A DNA stretch of 64,000 nucleotides from Nannocystis pusilla (GTDB taxonomy: Bacteria > Myxococcota_A > Polyangia > Nannocystales > Nannocystaceae): the NCBI RefSeq assembly GCF_026626665.1, contig NZ_JAPNKE010000002.1, positions 2,729,204 to 2,793,203 on the forward strand, read 5' to 3'. The notes below the pieces were generated by a model. That model saw only the letters and a program-made list of their open reading frames with translations, had not been told where the DNA came from and made no database searches. The translations under genes were made by a program, and so were the position numbers. Positions 15,765-25,626 of this stretch are shown here, piece by piece; the stretch's first letter is position 1, and each line of letters opens with the position of its first letter.

Positions 15765-17216
15765 GTGGCCGACCGGGACGACGACGCGGAGGCGGCGCAG
15801 CGCAGCGATTCCGGGCGCCCGGACCCAGGCGAACCGACCCCGTCACGCTGCCCGGGGCCGGGACCCCGCGCGTCCGGTCACGCCGTCACCGTCACCCCCG
15901 GCGATTCGAGCCTGCCGCTCGCAGCACCGGGGCCCACGACCGCGAGTCCTGCCGTCACCGCCAGCCCCGGCGATTCGCGCCTGCCGCTCGCAGCATCGAG
16001 GGCCACGACCCCGAGTCTTGCCGTCGCCGCCGGCGAATCGAGTCGTCTGGCAGTCATCGCCGCCCCGCCCGGCGAACCGGGTCTTCCCACCGCCGTCGCC
16101 GCCGGGCCCTCCGTCGGCTCGCCAGCGGCCGCCCCGCCCGCGCCTCGCAAGCGGCTGGAGCTGCGGCGGGCCGCCGATCTGGCCGGCCTGCCGCTCGCCC
16201 CCGCCGACCGGGCCCGCGACGCCGAGGCCGCCGCCAGCTTCAACGTCAAGGCGCCGCGCCGCTACCTCGAGCTCATCGACTGGGCCGACGAGCGCGACCC
16301 GATCCGCCGCCAGGTCATCCCGAGCGCCGAGGAGTTGGTCCACGACCCGCGCGAGCGCGAGGACCCGATCGGCGACGCCGCCCACAGCCCGGTCGCACGG
16401 CTGACCCACCGCTACCCCGACCGCGTCCTGCTGTACCCGACCTATCAGTGCGCGGTGTACTGCCGCCACTGCTTCCGCAAGGAGTCGCTGGCCGACGACG
16501 ACGCCGCGACCTACACGATCGACGCCCTCGAGCCGGCCCTGGCCTACATCGCCGAGCACCCCGAGATCCGCGAGGTCATCCTCACCGGCGGCGACCCGCT
16601 GATCCTCGCCAACGAGCGCCTGGAGGAGCTGCGGCGGCGGATCGAGGCCATCGGCCACGTCCGCCTGCTGCGCCTCCACACCCGGATCCCGGTGGTCCTG
16701 CCCGAGCGCGTCAATCCGGGCCTGGTGGCCGCGCTCAAGGGCCGCCTGATGGTCTGCGTGGTCACCCACTTCAACCACGCCCGCGAGATCACCGAGGCCA
16801 CCGTCGCCGCCGCCCGCACCCTGCGCGAGGCCGGCTTCATGCTGCTCAACCAGACCGTCCTGCTGAAGGGCGTCAACGACGACGCAGAGGCCCTGCGGAC
16901 GCTGTTCCGCGAGCTGGTCTACGCTCTCGGGATCCGCCCCTACTACCTCCACCACTGCGACTCGACCCGCGGCCTGTCGCACTTCCGGACCACCATCGAC
17001 CGCGGGCTCGAGCTGATGACCGCCCTGCGCGGCCACATCAGCGGCCTGTGCCTGCCCCACTACGTGCTCGACCTGCCGGGCGGCGACGGCAAGATCCCGC
17101 TCGGCCCGAGCTACGTGGCAGCGCGATCCGGCTTCGAGTGGACGTTCAAAACTTATGACGCACGTACGCGGGATTACTCGGAAATCGTGACCGGGAATCC
17201 GCCGCGCGATCGCTGA
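15765..17216 (+). CDS. Lysine 2,3-aminomutase family radical SAM protein (KamA/YodO/EpmB type)
   Basis: About 483 aa. The first ~125 residues are disordered and repetitive (PGDSSLPLAAPGP, PGDSRLPLAASRA). The rest is a full aminomutase: RYLELIDWADERDPIRRQ, the iron-sulfur motif CAVYCRHCF (Cx3Cx2C, which also binds SAM), ILTGGDPLIL, RIPVVLPERV, the THFNHAREI block and the PLP-lysine region LPGGDGKIP. Such enzymes use PLP and a 5'-deoxyadenosyl radical to move an amino group from C2 to C3 of lysine, either free or on elongation factor P. No epmA or efp is nearby, so the substrate is open. The length without the repeat region fits the family. Confidence 0.88.
   Translation: MADRDDDAEAAQRSDSGRPDPGEPTPSRCPGPGPRASGHAVTVTPGDSSLPLAAPGPTTASPAVTASPGDSRLPLAASRATTPSLAVAAGESSRLAVIAAPPGEPGLPTAVAAGPSVGSPAAAPPAPRKRLELRRAADLAGLPLAPADRARDAEAAASFNVKAPRRYLELIDWADERDPIRRQVIPSAEELVHDPREREDPIGDAAHSPVARLTHRYPDRVLLYPTYQCAVYCRHCFRKESLADDDAATYTIDALEPALAYIAEHPEIREVILTGGDPLILANERLEELRRRIEAIGHVRLLRLHTRIPVVLPERVNPGLVAALKGRLMVCVVTHFNHAREITEATVAAARTLREAGFMLLNQTVLLKGVNDDAEALRTLFRELVYALGIRPYYLHHCDSTRGLSHFRTTIDRGLELMTALRGHISGLCLPHYVLDLPGGDGKIPLGPSYVAARSGFEWTFKTYDARTRDYSEIVTGNPPRDR
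15885..16045. repeat. In-frame minisatellite, ~78-bp unit, ~2.3 copies
   Basis: The block GCCGTCACCG...CCCCGGCGATTCG...CTGCCGCTCGCAGCA...GGGCC(C)ACGACC is repeated at ~78-bp spacing, with a third decayed copy. The unit is a multiple of three and encodes the 26-residue PGDSxLPLAA repeat of the aminomutase N-terminus. Confidence 0.75.
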
Positions 17217-17438
17217 GCCCGACGCCCGCCGGCGATCGGCCTGGAGCCGCGGGGCCAGCGATCCGGGCCGACCAGACCCCACCCGACGCGAGAGTCGGCC
17301 GGACTGCCGGGCCGTCCGAGCGCGTGCTCATGGGGAGCCCTGAGCGCCGCCGGGAGCCGGCGCAAGGACAAAGTCAGCGCCGTCGCGCCAGTGCGGGCGA
17401 AGCACGCGTCGACCGCCGGAGCACCTCCCGCGGGGAGT

Positions 17439-18044
17439 TCAGTGCGCCCCGGAGTCCCAGCGCCAGCCCGGGCGGACGAAGCCGAGCCAGCCCGCGTCGT
17501 GGACCTGCAGGCGGACGCGGGCCCGCGGGAGCTTCTCCGGGTCGTCGGGCCAGTCCTCGTAGCCCTCGTCGAACTCGCGCTCGTCGACCGCGTGCCCCGC
17601 CACCAGCGGCGCCACCGCGGTGGCGAACACCATCGGGTCGCCGGGGATGAACACGTAGGCCTGATTGGCGTAGCCGAGCAGCCCGCCGACCGGCTCGCCG
17701 CGGAACAGCAGCGGCTCGCCGGCCCGCATCGCCGCCTCGAGCGCCGCGTGCTCCTCGGTCGTGCAGGCGACCTGGCGGCCGAAGCCCAGCTCGCGCAGCT
17801 GCCGGCAACGCGAGGCCCACGCGGGGTCTTGCGCGAGGGCCTGCGCCTCCGCCCGCTCGAGCGGACAACCCTCGACGAGGCCCGCGAGCCCGCGATCGAG
17901 CAGCGACCACAGGTCGAGCAGCACCGCGACCGCGAAGCCGGCGGTGTCCGGCGGCGGCCCGGCGTCCGGATGCACCGTGGTGACCCGCAGGACGACCTCG
18001 CGGCCCGCCGCCGACTCGACCTGGATGCTGTACAGCTCGCTCAT
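17439..18044 (-). CDS. Hypothetical protein, 201 aa
   Basis: Starts MSELYSIQVESAAGREVV and ends RPGWRWDSGAH. It has no signal peptide or transmembrane segment and is acidic around residues 155-175 (DEREFDEGYEDWPDDPEK). It does not match a family I can name. The ATG overlaps the stop of the upstream membrane-protein gene (ATGA), which supports the start and suggests coupled translation. The 222 nt between its stop and the convergent aminomutase gene hold nothing recognisable. Confidence 0.65.
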   Translation of the reverse strand: MSELYSIQVESAAGREVVLRVTTVHPDAGPPPDTAGFAVAVLLDLWSLLDRGLAGLVEGCPLERAEAQALAQDPAWASRCRQLRELGFGRQVACTTEEHAALEAAMRAGEPLLFRGEPVGGLLGYANQAYVFIPGDPMVFATAVAPLVAGHAVDEREFDEGYEDWPDDPEKLPRARVRLQVHDAGWLGFVRPGWRWDSGAH

Positions 18045-18394
18045 CCCCAGCTCCGTTCCCGCCGCGTCGTCCCCGGCCGCTCCAGCCTGACGAGCCCGGC
18101 GCTCATGCCCCGGCTCCGCTCCCGCCGCGTCGTCCCCCGCCGCTCCAGCCAGGCGAGCGCGGCGAGATGCCCCACCGTCAGCCCGATCGTCGCCAGCAGC
18201 AGCCACCACGGCGTCGCCGCCCGCGACGCGTCCGCCCGCACGAAGGCCACGCCGGTGACGACCGCCAGCAAGGCGAGGTTGCCCATGACGTGGCCGAAGA
18301 CCGGACTGCCCGGCCCCGCGTCGCCGGCGGCGATCCGCAGCGAGGTCTGGAGGTTCCAGACCAGGAACAGCCCGGCGAACACGAGCGGCCACAT
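18041..18394 (-). CDS. Small membrane protein with duplicated C-terminal tail
   Basis: From ATG 18394, a 117-aa protein with three hydrophobic helices (MWPLVFAGLFLVWNLQTS, the NLALLAVVTGVAFV helix, and PWWLLLATIGLTVGHLAALA). The C-terminus is a tandem repeat, LERRGTTRRERSRG then LERPGTTRRERSWG, arising from a DNA duplication. The function is unknown. It overlaps the next gene by four bases. An earlier start is possible, but the upstream sequence is low-complexity. Confidence 0.55.
   Translation of the reverse strand: MWPLVFAGLFLVWNLQTSLRIAAGDAGPGSPVFGHVMGNLALLAVVTGVAFVRADASRAATPWWLLLATIGLTVGHLAALAWLERRGTTRRERSRGMSAGLVRLERPGTTRRERSWG
18046..18165. repeat. ~60-bp tandem duplication at a gene end
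   Basis: Two copies of GCTCC(G/T)(C/T)TCCCGCCGCGTCGTCC followed by GGCCGCTCCAGCC are separated by about 62 bp. They duplicate the last 14-17 codons of the small membrane protein. Confidence 0.75.
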
Positions 18395-18528
18395 CCCTGC
18401 GAGGCTCGCAGAGGCGGCCGCCGGCGGCAACGGGTCCTCCCGGACCGGCCGGGCCCGGCCATCGCTCCCCGACGCCCGACCTCGCCGCCCGACGCCCCCC
18501 GGACGAGCAGCACCGCGCGCGCGGCCCC

Positions 18529-20267
18529 TCAGTTGAGGGGCTTCTTCCGCTTGCCGCGCTCGCGCAGCCCGCCCTTGCGGCCGCGCGACCCGTCGTCGGC
18601 GAACGGCGGCGGCAGCAGCGGGTCGTGGTAGCCGGTCGTGCTGCTCTGCTGCAGCTCGAGCTCCGACAGCAGGACCGGCGGCGCGATCCCGCTGACCGGG
18701 ATCGAGCCGCTCTCGGCGTAGCAGTAGCCCTGGTCGGTCTCGCGGTCGCGGCCGAACGCCGTGATCTTCTGCAGCGCGGCCAGCGGGGTGCCGATCAGCT
18801 CGACGTCGCGGATCCGGCGGACCTTGCCGGTCTGGGCGTCGACCAGATAGACCTCCGCGAGGCTGCCCTTGAAGGCCTGGAAGTCGTAGTCCGAGGTCGA
18901 CGTCTCGCCGGCCAGCACGCGCTGGATGATGACCCCGTGACGGCGGCCCTGGGCCCGCGCCAGCTCGATGAGGCGGGTCCGCAGCGCGTCCCACGACTCG
19001 CCCGAGCCCGGCGCCCCCTCGACCACGAAGGTGCCCATGCGCGCCATCGGCCGCTCGACCCCGTCGTGGCGGCCGTGGCCGTTCGAGTGGTCGCTGCCGG
19101 GGATCGGGCAGCGGCTCTGCAGGAAGCCCTTCAGCACCCCGTCGTCGACCAGCAGCGTGCGCCGGGCCGCCACGCCCTCGTCGTCGACGCGGTAGTGGCC
19201 CCACAGCGGCTCCCGGCCGCAGTGCGTCAGCGTCGGGTCGTCGAACACCTGGATCCCGCGGGGCAGGATCCGCTCGCCACGCATGCGGGCGAACGTCTTG
19301 CTCTCGCCGCGGGCGATCAGCCGCTCGCCCTCGAGGCGGTGGCCGAGCGCCTCGTGGAACAGCGTGCTCGCGGCCTGGCCGGACAGCAGCGCCGGACCGA
19401 TGAACGCCCCCGGGCTGTCGGCCGCCCGCAGCGCCGCCAGCTCCTCGAGCACGTCGGCCAGCAGGCGCTCGAGGTGCGCGCGTTCGGGCACCTCGTCGAC
19501 CGCCCGCAGGTACAGCTGGCGCGAGCCCTCGACGTACACCCCGTCCTCCGTCAGCACCCAGCCCTCGATGCCGAGCTGGATGTACACGTCCTCGGTGATG
19601 ACGCTCGTCCCCTCGCTGGTGACCAGCCAGCGGTGGACCCGCTCGGCCGACAGGCTGATGCTCGGGTCGTAGACCTCCGGGTGGTCGAGGAACCGCCGCG
19701 ACAGCTCGACCAGCGTCTTCTCCCACTGAGCCCGCGGGAACGGGTCGTGGTGCAGCTCTTCCTTGTGGACGACCGGCCGCTCGCGCGTAAAGGAGCTGAT
19801 CTCGTCGCGCAGGAACTCGCTGACGGTCGCCTTGCGGTGCTCGTAGTAGTCCTCCAGCGCCTCGTCGAACTTGATCTGGGTCAGCTTCCACAGCCCGATC
19901 TGCAGCGCCTGGAGGTTGAGGTCGTCGGGCGCGTCGACCCAGTCGCTGCTCTCACGCTCCTCCGAGCGGTCGCCGAGGCCGCCGTCGATGACGTTGTCGA
20001 ACTTGTGGCTGCCGACCCGGACATCGGCCCAGAGCTGGCCGACCGTCGACTCGCGCGAGCGCAGCAGCGCCCCGTGGGCCGCCCGCAGGCGCAGCGCGTG
20101 GACCCGACGCAGCGAGTACTGCATGAAGTACGGCCGGGGCGAGCCGGGCACCACGAGGCCCCCATCGACCGCTTGATCTCCCGCTGCAGCACCTCGAGCA
20201 CGGCTTCGGGGTCAGGGAGGGGTTGATTTGGGTTGTAGGGCGGCGAAAGACGCGATACGGCGGTCAT
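18529..20267 (-). CDS. TldD/PmbA-family metallopeptidase, frameshifted near the N-terminus
   Basis: About 578 aa when repaired. The zinc site is the TldD motif FHEALGHRLEGE, followed by family signatures SKTFARMRGERILP, HSNGHGRH and TSTSDYDFQAFKG. Residues ~430-470 carry a RIRDVELIGTPLAALQKI motif, and the tail is basic (GRKGGLRERGKRKK). TldD/TldE proteins are proteases that process peptides such as microcin B17 precursors; this long single-gene form has unknown targets. The N-terminus (MTAVSRLSPPYNPNQPLPDP) is in another frame. A run of five C at 20159-20163 needs a sixth base to read RSMGGLVVPGSPRPYFMQYS through. No TldE partner is adjacent. Confidence 0.8.
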
Positions 20268-20479
20268 TGGGGTGTCCGGGGGGCTGGGCCTTGCACGCAT
20301 AGCCGTGCCCGGATCCCAAGGCAAGCAACCCCGCCTGGCCCCCCGCAAACCCTCCCGGCAGCCCGCGGCGACCGATGCGCGCCGGTACGCCCGACCGGAC
20401 GCGTCCGAAGGGCCGGGTGCGAAAACGCGCAATGCGCGGCTTCGCGCGTCGCCCGCCGCGCACTTTCGCGGCGAACGCG

Positions 20480-21817
20480 CTATTCGTCGATGACCGCGGT
20501 GAACAGGTCGGCGATGACGGTGTGGCCTTGCGCCGTGGGGTGGATGCAGGTGAGGTCGAACCAGTTCTGCTGGCCCGGGCCGCGGTAGCACGGCGCGCTC
20601 GGGTCGCCGGCCTTGAAGCCGTGGCCGCAGAAGTTCTCGAGCATGAAGATCATGTCGGTGCCGGTCTCGACGGCGACGCTCATGAACTGCTCGTTGAAGC
20701 CGACCATCACGTCGATGAGCTCGGCCGGGTTCTGCCACGGCTTGTCGAACCCGCCGAGGCCCGCCGCCGGGCAGGCCATGAGGTCTGCGGTGCCGTCGGT
20801 GAACTCGTAGACGTTGGCGAACACCAGGAACACGCCGTTCGGGAACTTCGCCGGGTCGTCGACGAACCAGTGGGCGGTCTGGCGCAGCAGGTCGGCCGCC
20901 TCGGCGGCGTTGGCCTTGACCTCGTCGAGCGGCATGCCGTTGGCCCCGTCCTTGGCGATCGCGGCGATGTCGTTGCCGCCCATGGTGGTGATGACGAGCG
21001 TCCGCTTGTCGAACATGTCCGGCGGGAAGCAGTCGTCGACCTGGTTGCCGGGCGGCAGGAAGTCGTCGGTGCGCGCGCCCCACTTCGAGCACGACACGAA
21101 GTCGCCCGACTCCTTGACCAGCGCGACCCCGTCGATCGGGTTGGCCTGCTTCCACAGCGCGTTGGGCGGGGTCAGGCCGAAGCGGTCGACCAGCACGTCG
21201 GCCAGCTTGGAGCGGTAGTAGTCGTCGCCGAGCTGCGGCGGGGTGCCGACGGTGACCGAGTCGCCGAGGAACACCACGCGCTCGATGTCGGTGATGTCCT
21301 GGTGGTTGGTGCCCTTGCAGTGCGAGCCGATGATCGGGCCGAACTGATCGTAATCGAGCTTCAGCGCGGTGTCGGGGTTGGCGAAGCCCTCGAGCAGACA
21401 GTCGGAGTCGGACGGCTCGCCGGTGGTGCCCGTGGTCTCGTCGCCGGTGGTGTCGGAGGTCGTCGAGGTCGAGGTCGTCGAGGTCGTCGAGGTCGTGCCG
21501 TCGGTCGAGGTCACCGGGCTCGTGGTCCCGGTCGTGCTCGTGGTCGCGTCGCCGGTGGTCGTCCCGTCGGTCGCGCTGTCGGTCGCGCCCTCGCTGCCGC
21601 CCGTCTCGGTGACCGGCCCGTCGGTGGTGGTCGGCAGCTGGCCGCTGGTGCCGAGCGTGTCTTCGCCCGTCGAGCTGCTGGTGTCCCCGCTGGTCGGCGC
21701 GGTCGCGCTGGCGTCTTCGGTCTCGCCGCAGGCCGGCGCGCCGACGGCGAGAAGAAGGGCGAGGAGGCCCGCAGGCCGCGGCAATGTGACAGCGAGACGA
21801 CAGTCGTAGTTCACCAC
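20480..21817 (-). CDS. Secreted lipoprotein, SGNH/GDSL-type hydrolase
   Basis: About 445 aa. The signal ends ALLLAVGAPACGE; a linker of about 100 Thr/Ser/Gly residues follows, then an SGNH hydrolase domain. Visible are block I VVFLGDSVTVG (nucleophile Ser), TTMGGNDIAAI (block III Gly-x-Asn-Asp) and the C-terminal CIHPTAQGH. The block V His is present, but the Asp usually three residues before it is replaced by Thr, so the charge relay may differ. Substrate is unknown; extracellular ester hydrolysis is inferred. Two adjacent GTG codons (21817, 21814) follow TAGTGT; the second is at the usual leaderless distance. Confidence 0.8.
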   Translation of the reverse strand: MVNYDCRLAVTLPRPAGLLALLLAVGAPACGETEDASATAPTSGDTSSSTGEDTLGTSGQLPTTTDGPVTETGGSEGATDSATDGTTTGDATTSTTGTTSPVTSTDGTTSTTSTTSTSTTSDTTGDETTGTTGEPSDSDCLLEGFANPDTALKLDYDQFGPIIGSHCKGTNHQDITDIERVVFLGDSVTVGTPPQLGDDYYRSKLADVLVDRFGLTPPNALWKQANPIDGVALVKESGDFVSCSKWGARTDDFLPPGNQVDDCFPPDMFDKRTLVITTMGGNDIAAIAKDGANGMPLDEVKANAAEAADLLRQTAHWFVDDPAKFPNGVFLVFANVYEFTDGTADLMACPAAGLGGFDKPWQNPAELIDVMVGFNEQFMSVAVETGTDMIFMLENFCGHGFKAGDPSAPCYRGPGQQNWFDLTCIHPTAQGHTVIADLFTAVIDE

Positions 21818-21820
21818 GTC

Positions 21821-21826
21821 ACACTA
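21821..21826 (-). promoter_or_regulatory. -10 box TAGTGT, 3-6 nt before GTG
   Basis: Minus strand TAGTGT followed by GACGTGGTG; it favours the second GTG (21814) as the leaderless start. Confidence 0.45.
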
Positions 21827-21830
21827 CTCG

Positions 21831-22196
21831 AACGCCCGCGAGCCGATCCACACAAAACCGCGACGCGGTCGTGACCCCCTCCGGGGTCTGGAGCCCGAGG
21901 ACACCTGTCACGCCCGCCTTCATCCACGCAGCCCGTCGCCGCAGCCCGCGACGGTTCGCATGAAGCGGACGTCATGCGGACGCCGCAGCAAGGCATGCCA
22001 CTTCACTCACGTGTTGCAGGGCGTCCTCGAGTCGCGGTCACCCCGGGCTCGCGGGGAGCTCGTCACGCGTACCCGCGGACGACGACGCTCGCCGCCACGC
22101 CGGAGGCCGACACGCGAACCCCGGACGACGGCGCTCCGACGTCCTGCCGCTGGCGAGTGAAGCCCGACCCGCGCAGCGAGGAAGGCGAAGCGCGAG
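21831..22196. other. Gene-free stretch preceding the tandem array
   Basis: No coding pattern was found. The right part (from about 22060) shows decayed relatives of the array unit, for example GGAGGCCGACACGCGAACCCCGG, so the array was probably longer. Confidence 0.5.
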
Positions 22197-22735
22197 ATGC
22201 CGTCCGTCGCGCAGCGCGTCGAAGCCCGACAATCGCGCCGGCAGACGACGACCCGCGACGCTGCGAAATGAGGAGACATGCCGTCGCTACGTGTCGAGGC
22301 TCGACGCTCGCGCCGGCAGACGACCCGCGACGCTGCGAAATCAGGGGACATGCCGTCCCTCGCGCTGCGTGTCGAGGTCGACACGCGCGCCGGCAGACGA
22401 CGACCCGCGACGCTGCGCAATCAGGCACATGCCGCCCCTCGCCGCGTGTCGGGGCCGACACGCGCGCCGGCAGACAACCACCCGCAACGGTGCGAATCAG
22501 GGGACATGCCGTCCCTCGCCGCGTGTCGAGGGCCGACACGCGCGCCGGCAGACGATGACCCGCGACGGTGCGAATCAGGGACATGCCGTCCCTCGCCGCG
22601 TGTCGAGGCCGACACGCGCGCCGGCAGACAACCCCCGCGACGGTGCGAATCAGGGGACATGCCGTCCCTCGCCGCGTGTCGAGGCCGACACGCGCGCCGG
22701 CAGACGACGACCGTGACGCTGCGAAATCGGAAGGC
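22197..22735. repeat. Tandem array, 7 copies of a 72-81 bp hairpin unit
   Basis: Units start with ATGCCGTC at 22197, 22278, 22350, 22429, 22506, 22583 and 22659. Each holds a hairpin CGTGTCG-AGGC-CGACACG, then CGCGCCGGCAGACGACGACC, CGCGACG(C/G)TGCGAA and CAGGGGAC. The last four are nearly identical, while the first two are more diverged. It ends 20 nt from the phoH stop. Direct adjacency with no unique spacers rules out CRISPR. The hairpin has the same TGTCS-N4-SGACA plan as the dispersed element. Confidence 0.9.
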
Positions 22736-22755
22736 CTCGGCGGATCCGCAGGCGC

Positions 22756-23829
<1,074 letters not shown>

Positions 23830-23871
23830 TGGGGGGTTCAGGCGTGAGCCGCCCGTGGTAATGGGCTGCCC

Positions 23872-24795
23872 GTGAAGCTACCACGCGACCCTTCGGAGGC
23901 AAAGCCGGACTCGCCGGCGGGCGCGGCCGAGCCCGCCGGACCCGACCACCGCGCCCTCGGCCTGCGCGACGGCCTCGACGGCCTGCGCGACCTCATGGAC
24001 CGCCTGCTCGCCGACCCGGGCGGCTGCCCGTGGGACCAGGCGCAGACGCTCGACACCCTGCGGCCCTACCTCATCGAGGAGGCCTACGAGGTCCTCGACG
24101 CGCTCTCCGACCCGCAGGCGCACCGCCGCGAGCTCGGCGATCTCCTGTTCCAGATCGTCTTCCAGTCGGCCCTGCGCGAGCGCGAGGGCGCCTTCGACCT
24201 CGGCGACGTGGTCGCGGCCATCCGCGACAAGATGATCCGCCGACACCCGCACGTGTTCGCGCCGACCGCGGAGGACGCGCCGCGCGACGCCGACGACGTC
24301 GCTCGCCAGTGGTCCCAGCTCAAGCGCGCCGAGAACCTGTCTGAAGGGACAGAGCGCGGCCCGGCCCGCCCGCTCGCCGGCGTGCCGCGCTCGTTGCCGG
24401 CGCTGCAGCGGGCGTGGCGGCTGCAGGACAAGGCGGCCGCCGTCGGCTTCGACTGGCCGACGATCCAGGGCCCGGTCGACAAGATCCGCGAGGAGTGGGA
24501 AGAGCTCGAGCGAGCGCGCGCCGAGGGCGAGCCCAAGGCGATCGAGGAGGAGTTCGGCGACCTGCTGTTCGTGCTGGTGCGCTACGGCCAAAAAATGGGC
24601 ATCGCCGCCGAGGACGCGCTGCGGGGCACCTGCGCCAAGTTCGAGGCGCGCTTCGCCTACGTGATGGAGCGCTGCCACGCCGCCGGCATCGAGCCCGAGG
24701 CCGCGGGGCTCGAGCGACTCGACGGCTGGTGGGACGAGGCCAAGGCGCGGGCGCGCGCCGGCGGATCGAAGTCAGATGTCCCCAAGGACAGCTAG
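23872..24795 (+). CDS. mazG: Nucleoside triphosphate pyrophosphohydrolase MazG
   Basis: A 307-aa protein with two MazG folds. The first (residues ~40-150) has LADPGGCPWDQAQTLDTLRP, the EEAYE helix and ELGDLLFQIVF. The second (~175-285) has WEELERARAEGEPKAIEEEF and GDLLFVLVRYGQK. MazG cleaves NTPs to NMP and PPi. The inter-domain linker contains NLSEGTERGPARP, encoded by a TGTC-tgaag-GACA repeat. The last codons (SDVPKDS) lie within another perfect copy, so the native C-terminus may have been altered. GTG is the start; no clear ribosome site was found. Confidence 0.92.
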   Translation: MKLPRDPSEAKPDSPAGAAEPAGPDHRALGLRDGLDGLRDLMDRLLADPGGCPWDQAQTLDTLRPYLIEEAYEVLDALSDPQAHRRELGDLLFQIVFQSALREREGAFDLGDVVAAIRDKMIRRHPHVFAPTAEDAPRDADDVARQWSQLKRAENLSEGTERGPARPLAGVPRSLPALQRAWRLQDKAAAVGFDWPTIQGPVDKIREEWEELERARAEGEPKAIEEEFGDLLFVLVRYGQKMGIAAEDALRGTCAKFEARFAYVMERCHAAGIEPEAAGLERLDGWWDEAKARARAGGSKSDVPKDS

Positions 24796-24940
24796 TCTGC
24801 CGACCGCGGGAGCGCGGCGAACCGATCGGCCCGCCGCGCGTCGTCGCCGGTAGTCGCGGCCAGCGGGCGGTAGAACGAGTCCCAGGCGCGGGCGCGCGCC
24901 GGCGAAGCCGACGGGCCGGATGTCCCGAAGGACAGCCGAG
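24748..24940. repeat. Duplicated mazG end carrying two TGTCC-N4-GGACA hairpins
   Basis: GGCGCGGGCGCGCGCCGGCG followed by a TGTCC-N4-GGACA hairpin occurs at about 24753-24791 (TGTCCCCAAGGACA, in the mazG 3' end) and again at 24888-24934 (TGTCCCGAAGGACA, non-coding). The shared flank shows that the hairpin moved together with neighbouring sequence. Confidence 0.75.
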
Positions 24941-25010
24941 TCCGCGCGGCCGCGATCACAGCCGAGCCCGCCGCGCCCTCGCCCGCGCTGGCCCGCTCCT
25001 CGCCGTCCGC

Positions 25011-25016
25011 TATGCT
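25011..25016 (+). promoter_or_regulatory. -10 box TATGCT upstream of the 25039 gene
   Basis: TATGCT would place transcription start near 25023. This lies downstream of ATG 25012, so it supports ATG 25039 as the real start, with a short leader. Confidence 0.4.
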
Positions 25017-25038
25017 GGCAGGTAATGGCTCCCCCCAG

Positions 25039-25626
25039 ATGAGCGCGTATCGCCGCTGCGAACCCGACGAGGAGTCGCTGGTTCCGGCCGCGCAGCGCCC
25101 GCTGGGGGAGGCCTGCGACGCCCTCCACCTCGCCCTGCTGACCCTGGAGAGCCAGGACGCCGAGGAAAACCCGGAGCGCACCGCGGCCCAGGCCCGCAGC
25201 TTCCTCGCCGAGGCCGTCAACGCGCTCAACCGCGCCCGCGTGTTCGTGCCCGGCGTCTTCAGCCACACGCCCTCGGTCATCGCCGCCAGCGAAGCCGAAC
25301 CGGTGGTCGAGCTGGCCCGCCTGCATCAGATCGCCACCCGTCTGCTCTGGTACAACCACCGCTTGCTGCCGGCGCGCATGCAGGGGCCGCTGCAGCCCGA
25401 AGACGAGGCCCAGCTGGCGACGCTGGTCCGCGCCCTCGGCCGCACCGCCCGCGCCGCGCGGGCGCTGCGCCACGCCTGGATCGCCGCCGCCGCGATCCTG
25501 GCCGTCCTCCTGCCCCTGGGCCCCTTCGCGGTCGGCCTGGGCCTGGTCAGCTGCTTCGCCCTCGTGTGGCTGTTGCAGGCGGTCTCGGCCCTGCGCGGCA
25601 GCCCGGCGCTGCCCGAACGCGTCTGA
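25039..25626 (+). CDS. Hypothetical protein with two C-terminal transmembrane helices
   Basis: 195 aa starting MSAYRRCEPDEESL. Residues 20-130 are mostly helical and soluble (LTLESQDAEENPERTAAQ). Residues ~140-185 form a hydrophobic hairpin (AWIAAAAILAVLLPLG and GLGLVSCFALVWLLQAV). It is not recognised. ATG 25012 in the same frame would add nine residues but overlaps the probable -10 box. Confidence 0.65.
   Translation: MSAYRRCEPDEESLVPAAQRPLGEACDALHLALLTLESQDAEENPERTAAQARSFLAEAVNALNRARVFVPGVFSHTPSVIAASEAEPVVELARLHQIATRLLWYNHRLLPARMQGPLQPEDEAQLATLVRALGRTARAARALRHAWIAAAAILAVLLPLGPFAVGLGLVSCFALVWLLQAVSALRGSPALPERV

Noticed and set aside
22197..22735. CRISPR array
   Set aside because: The units are contiguous 72-81 bp copies with no unique spacers, and no cas genes are near.
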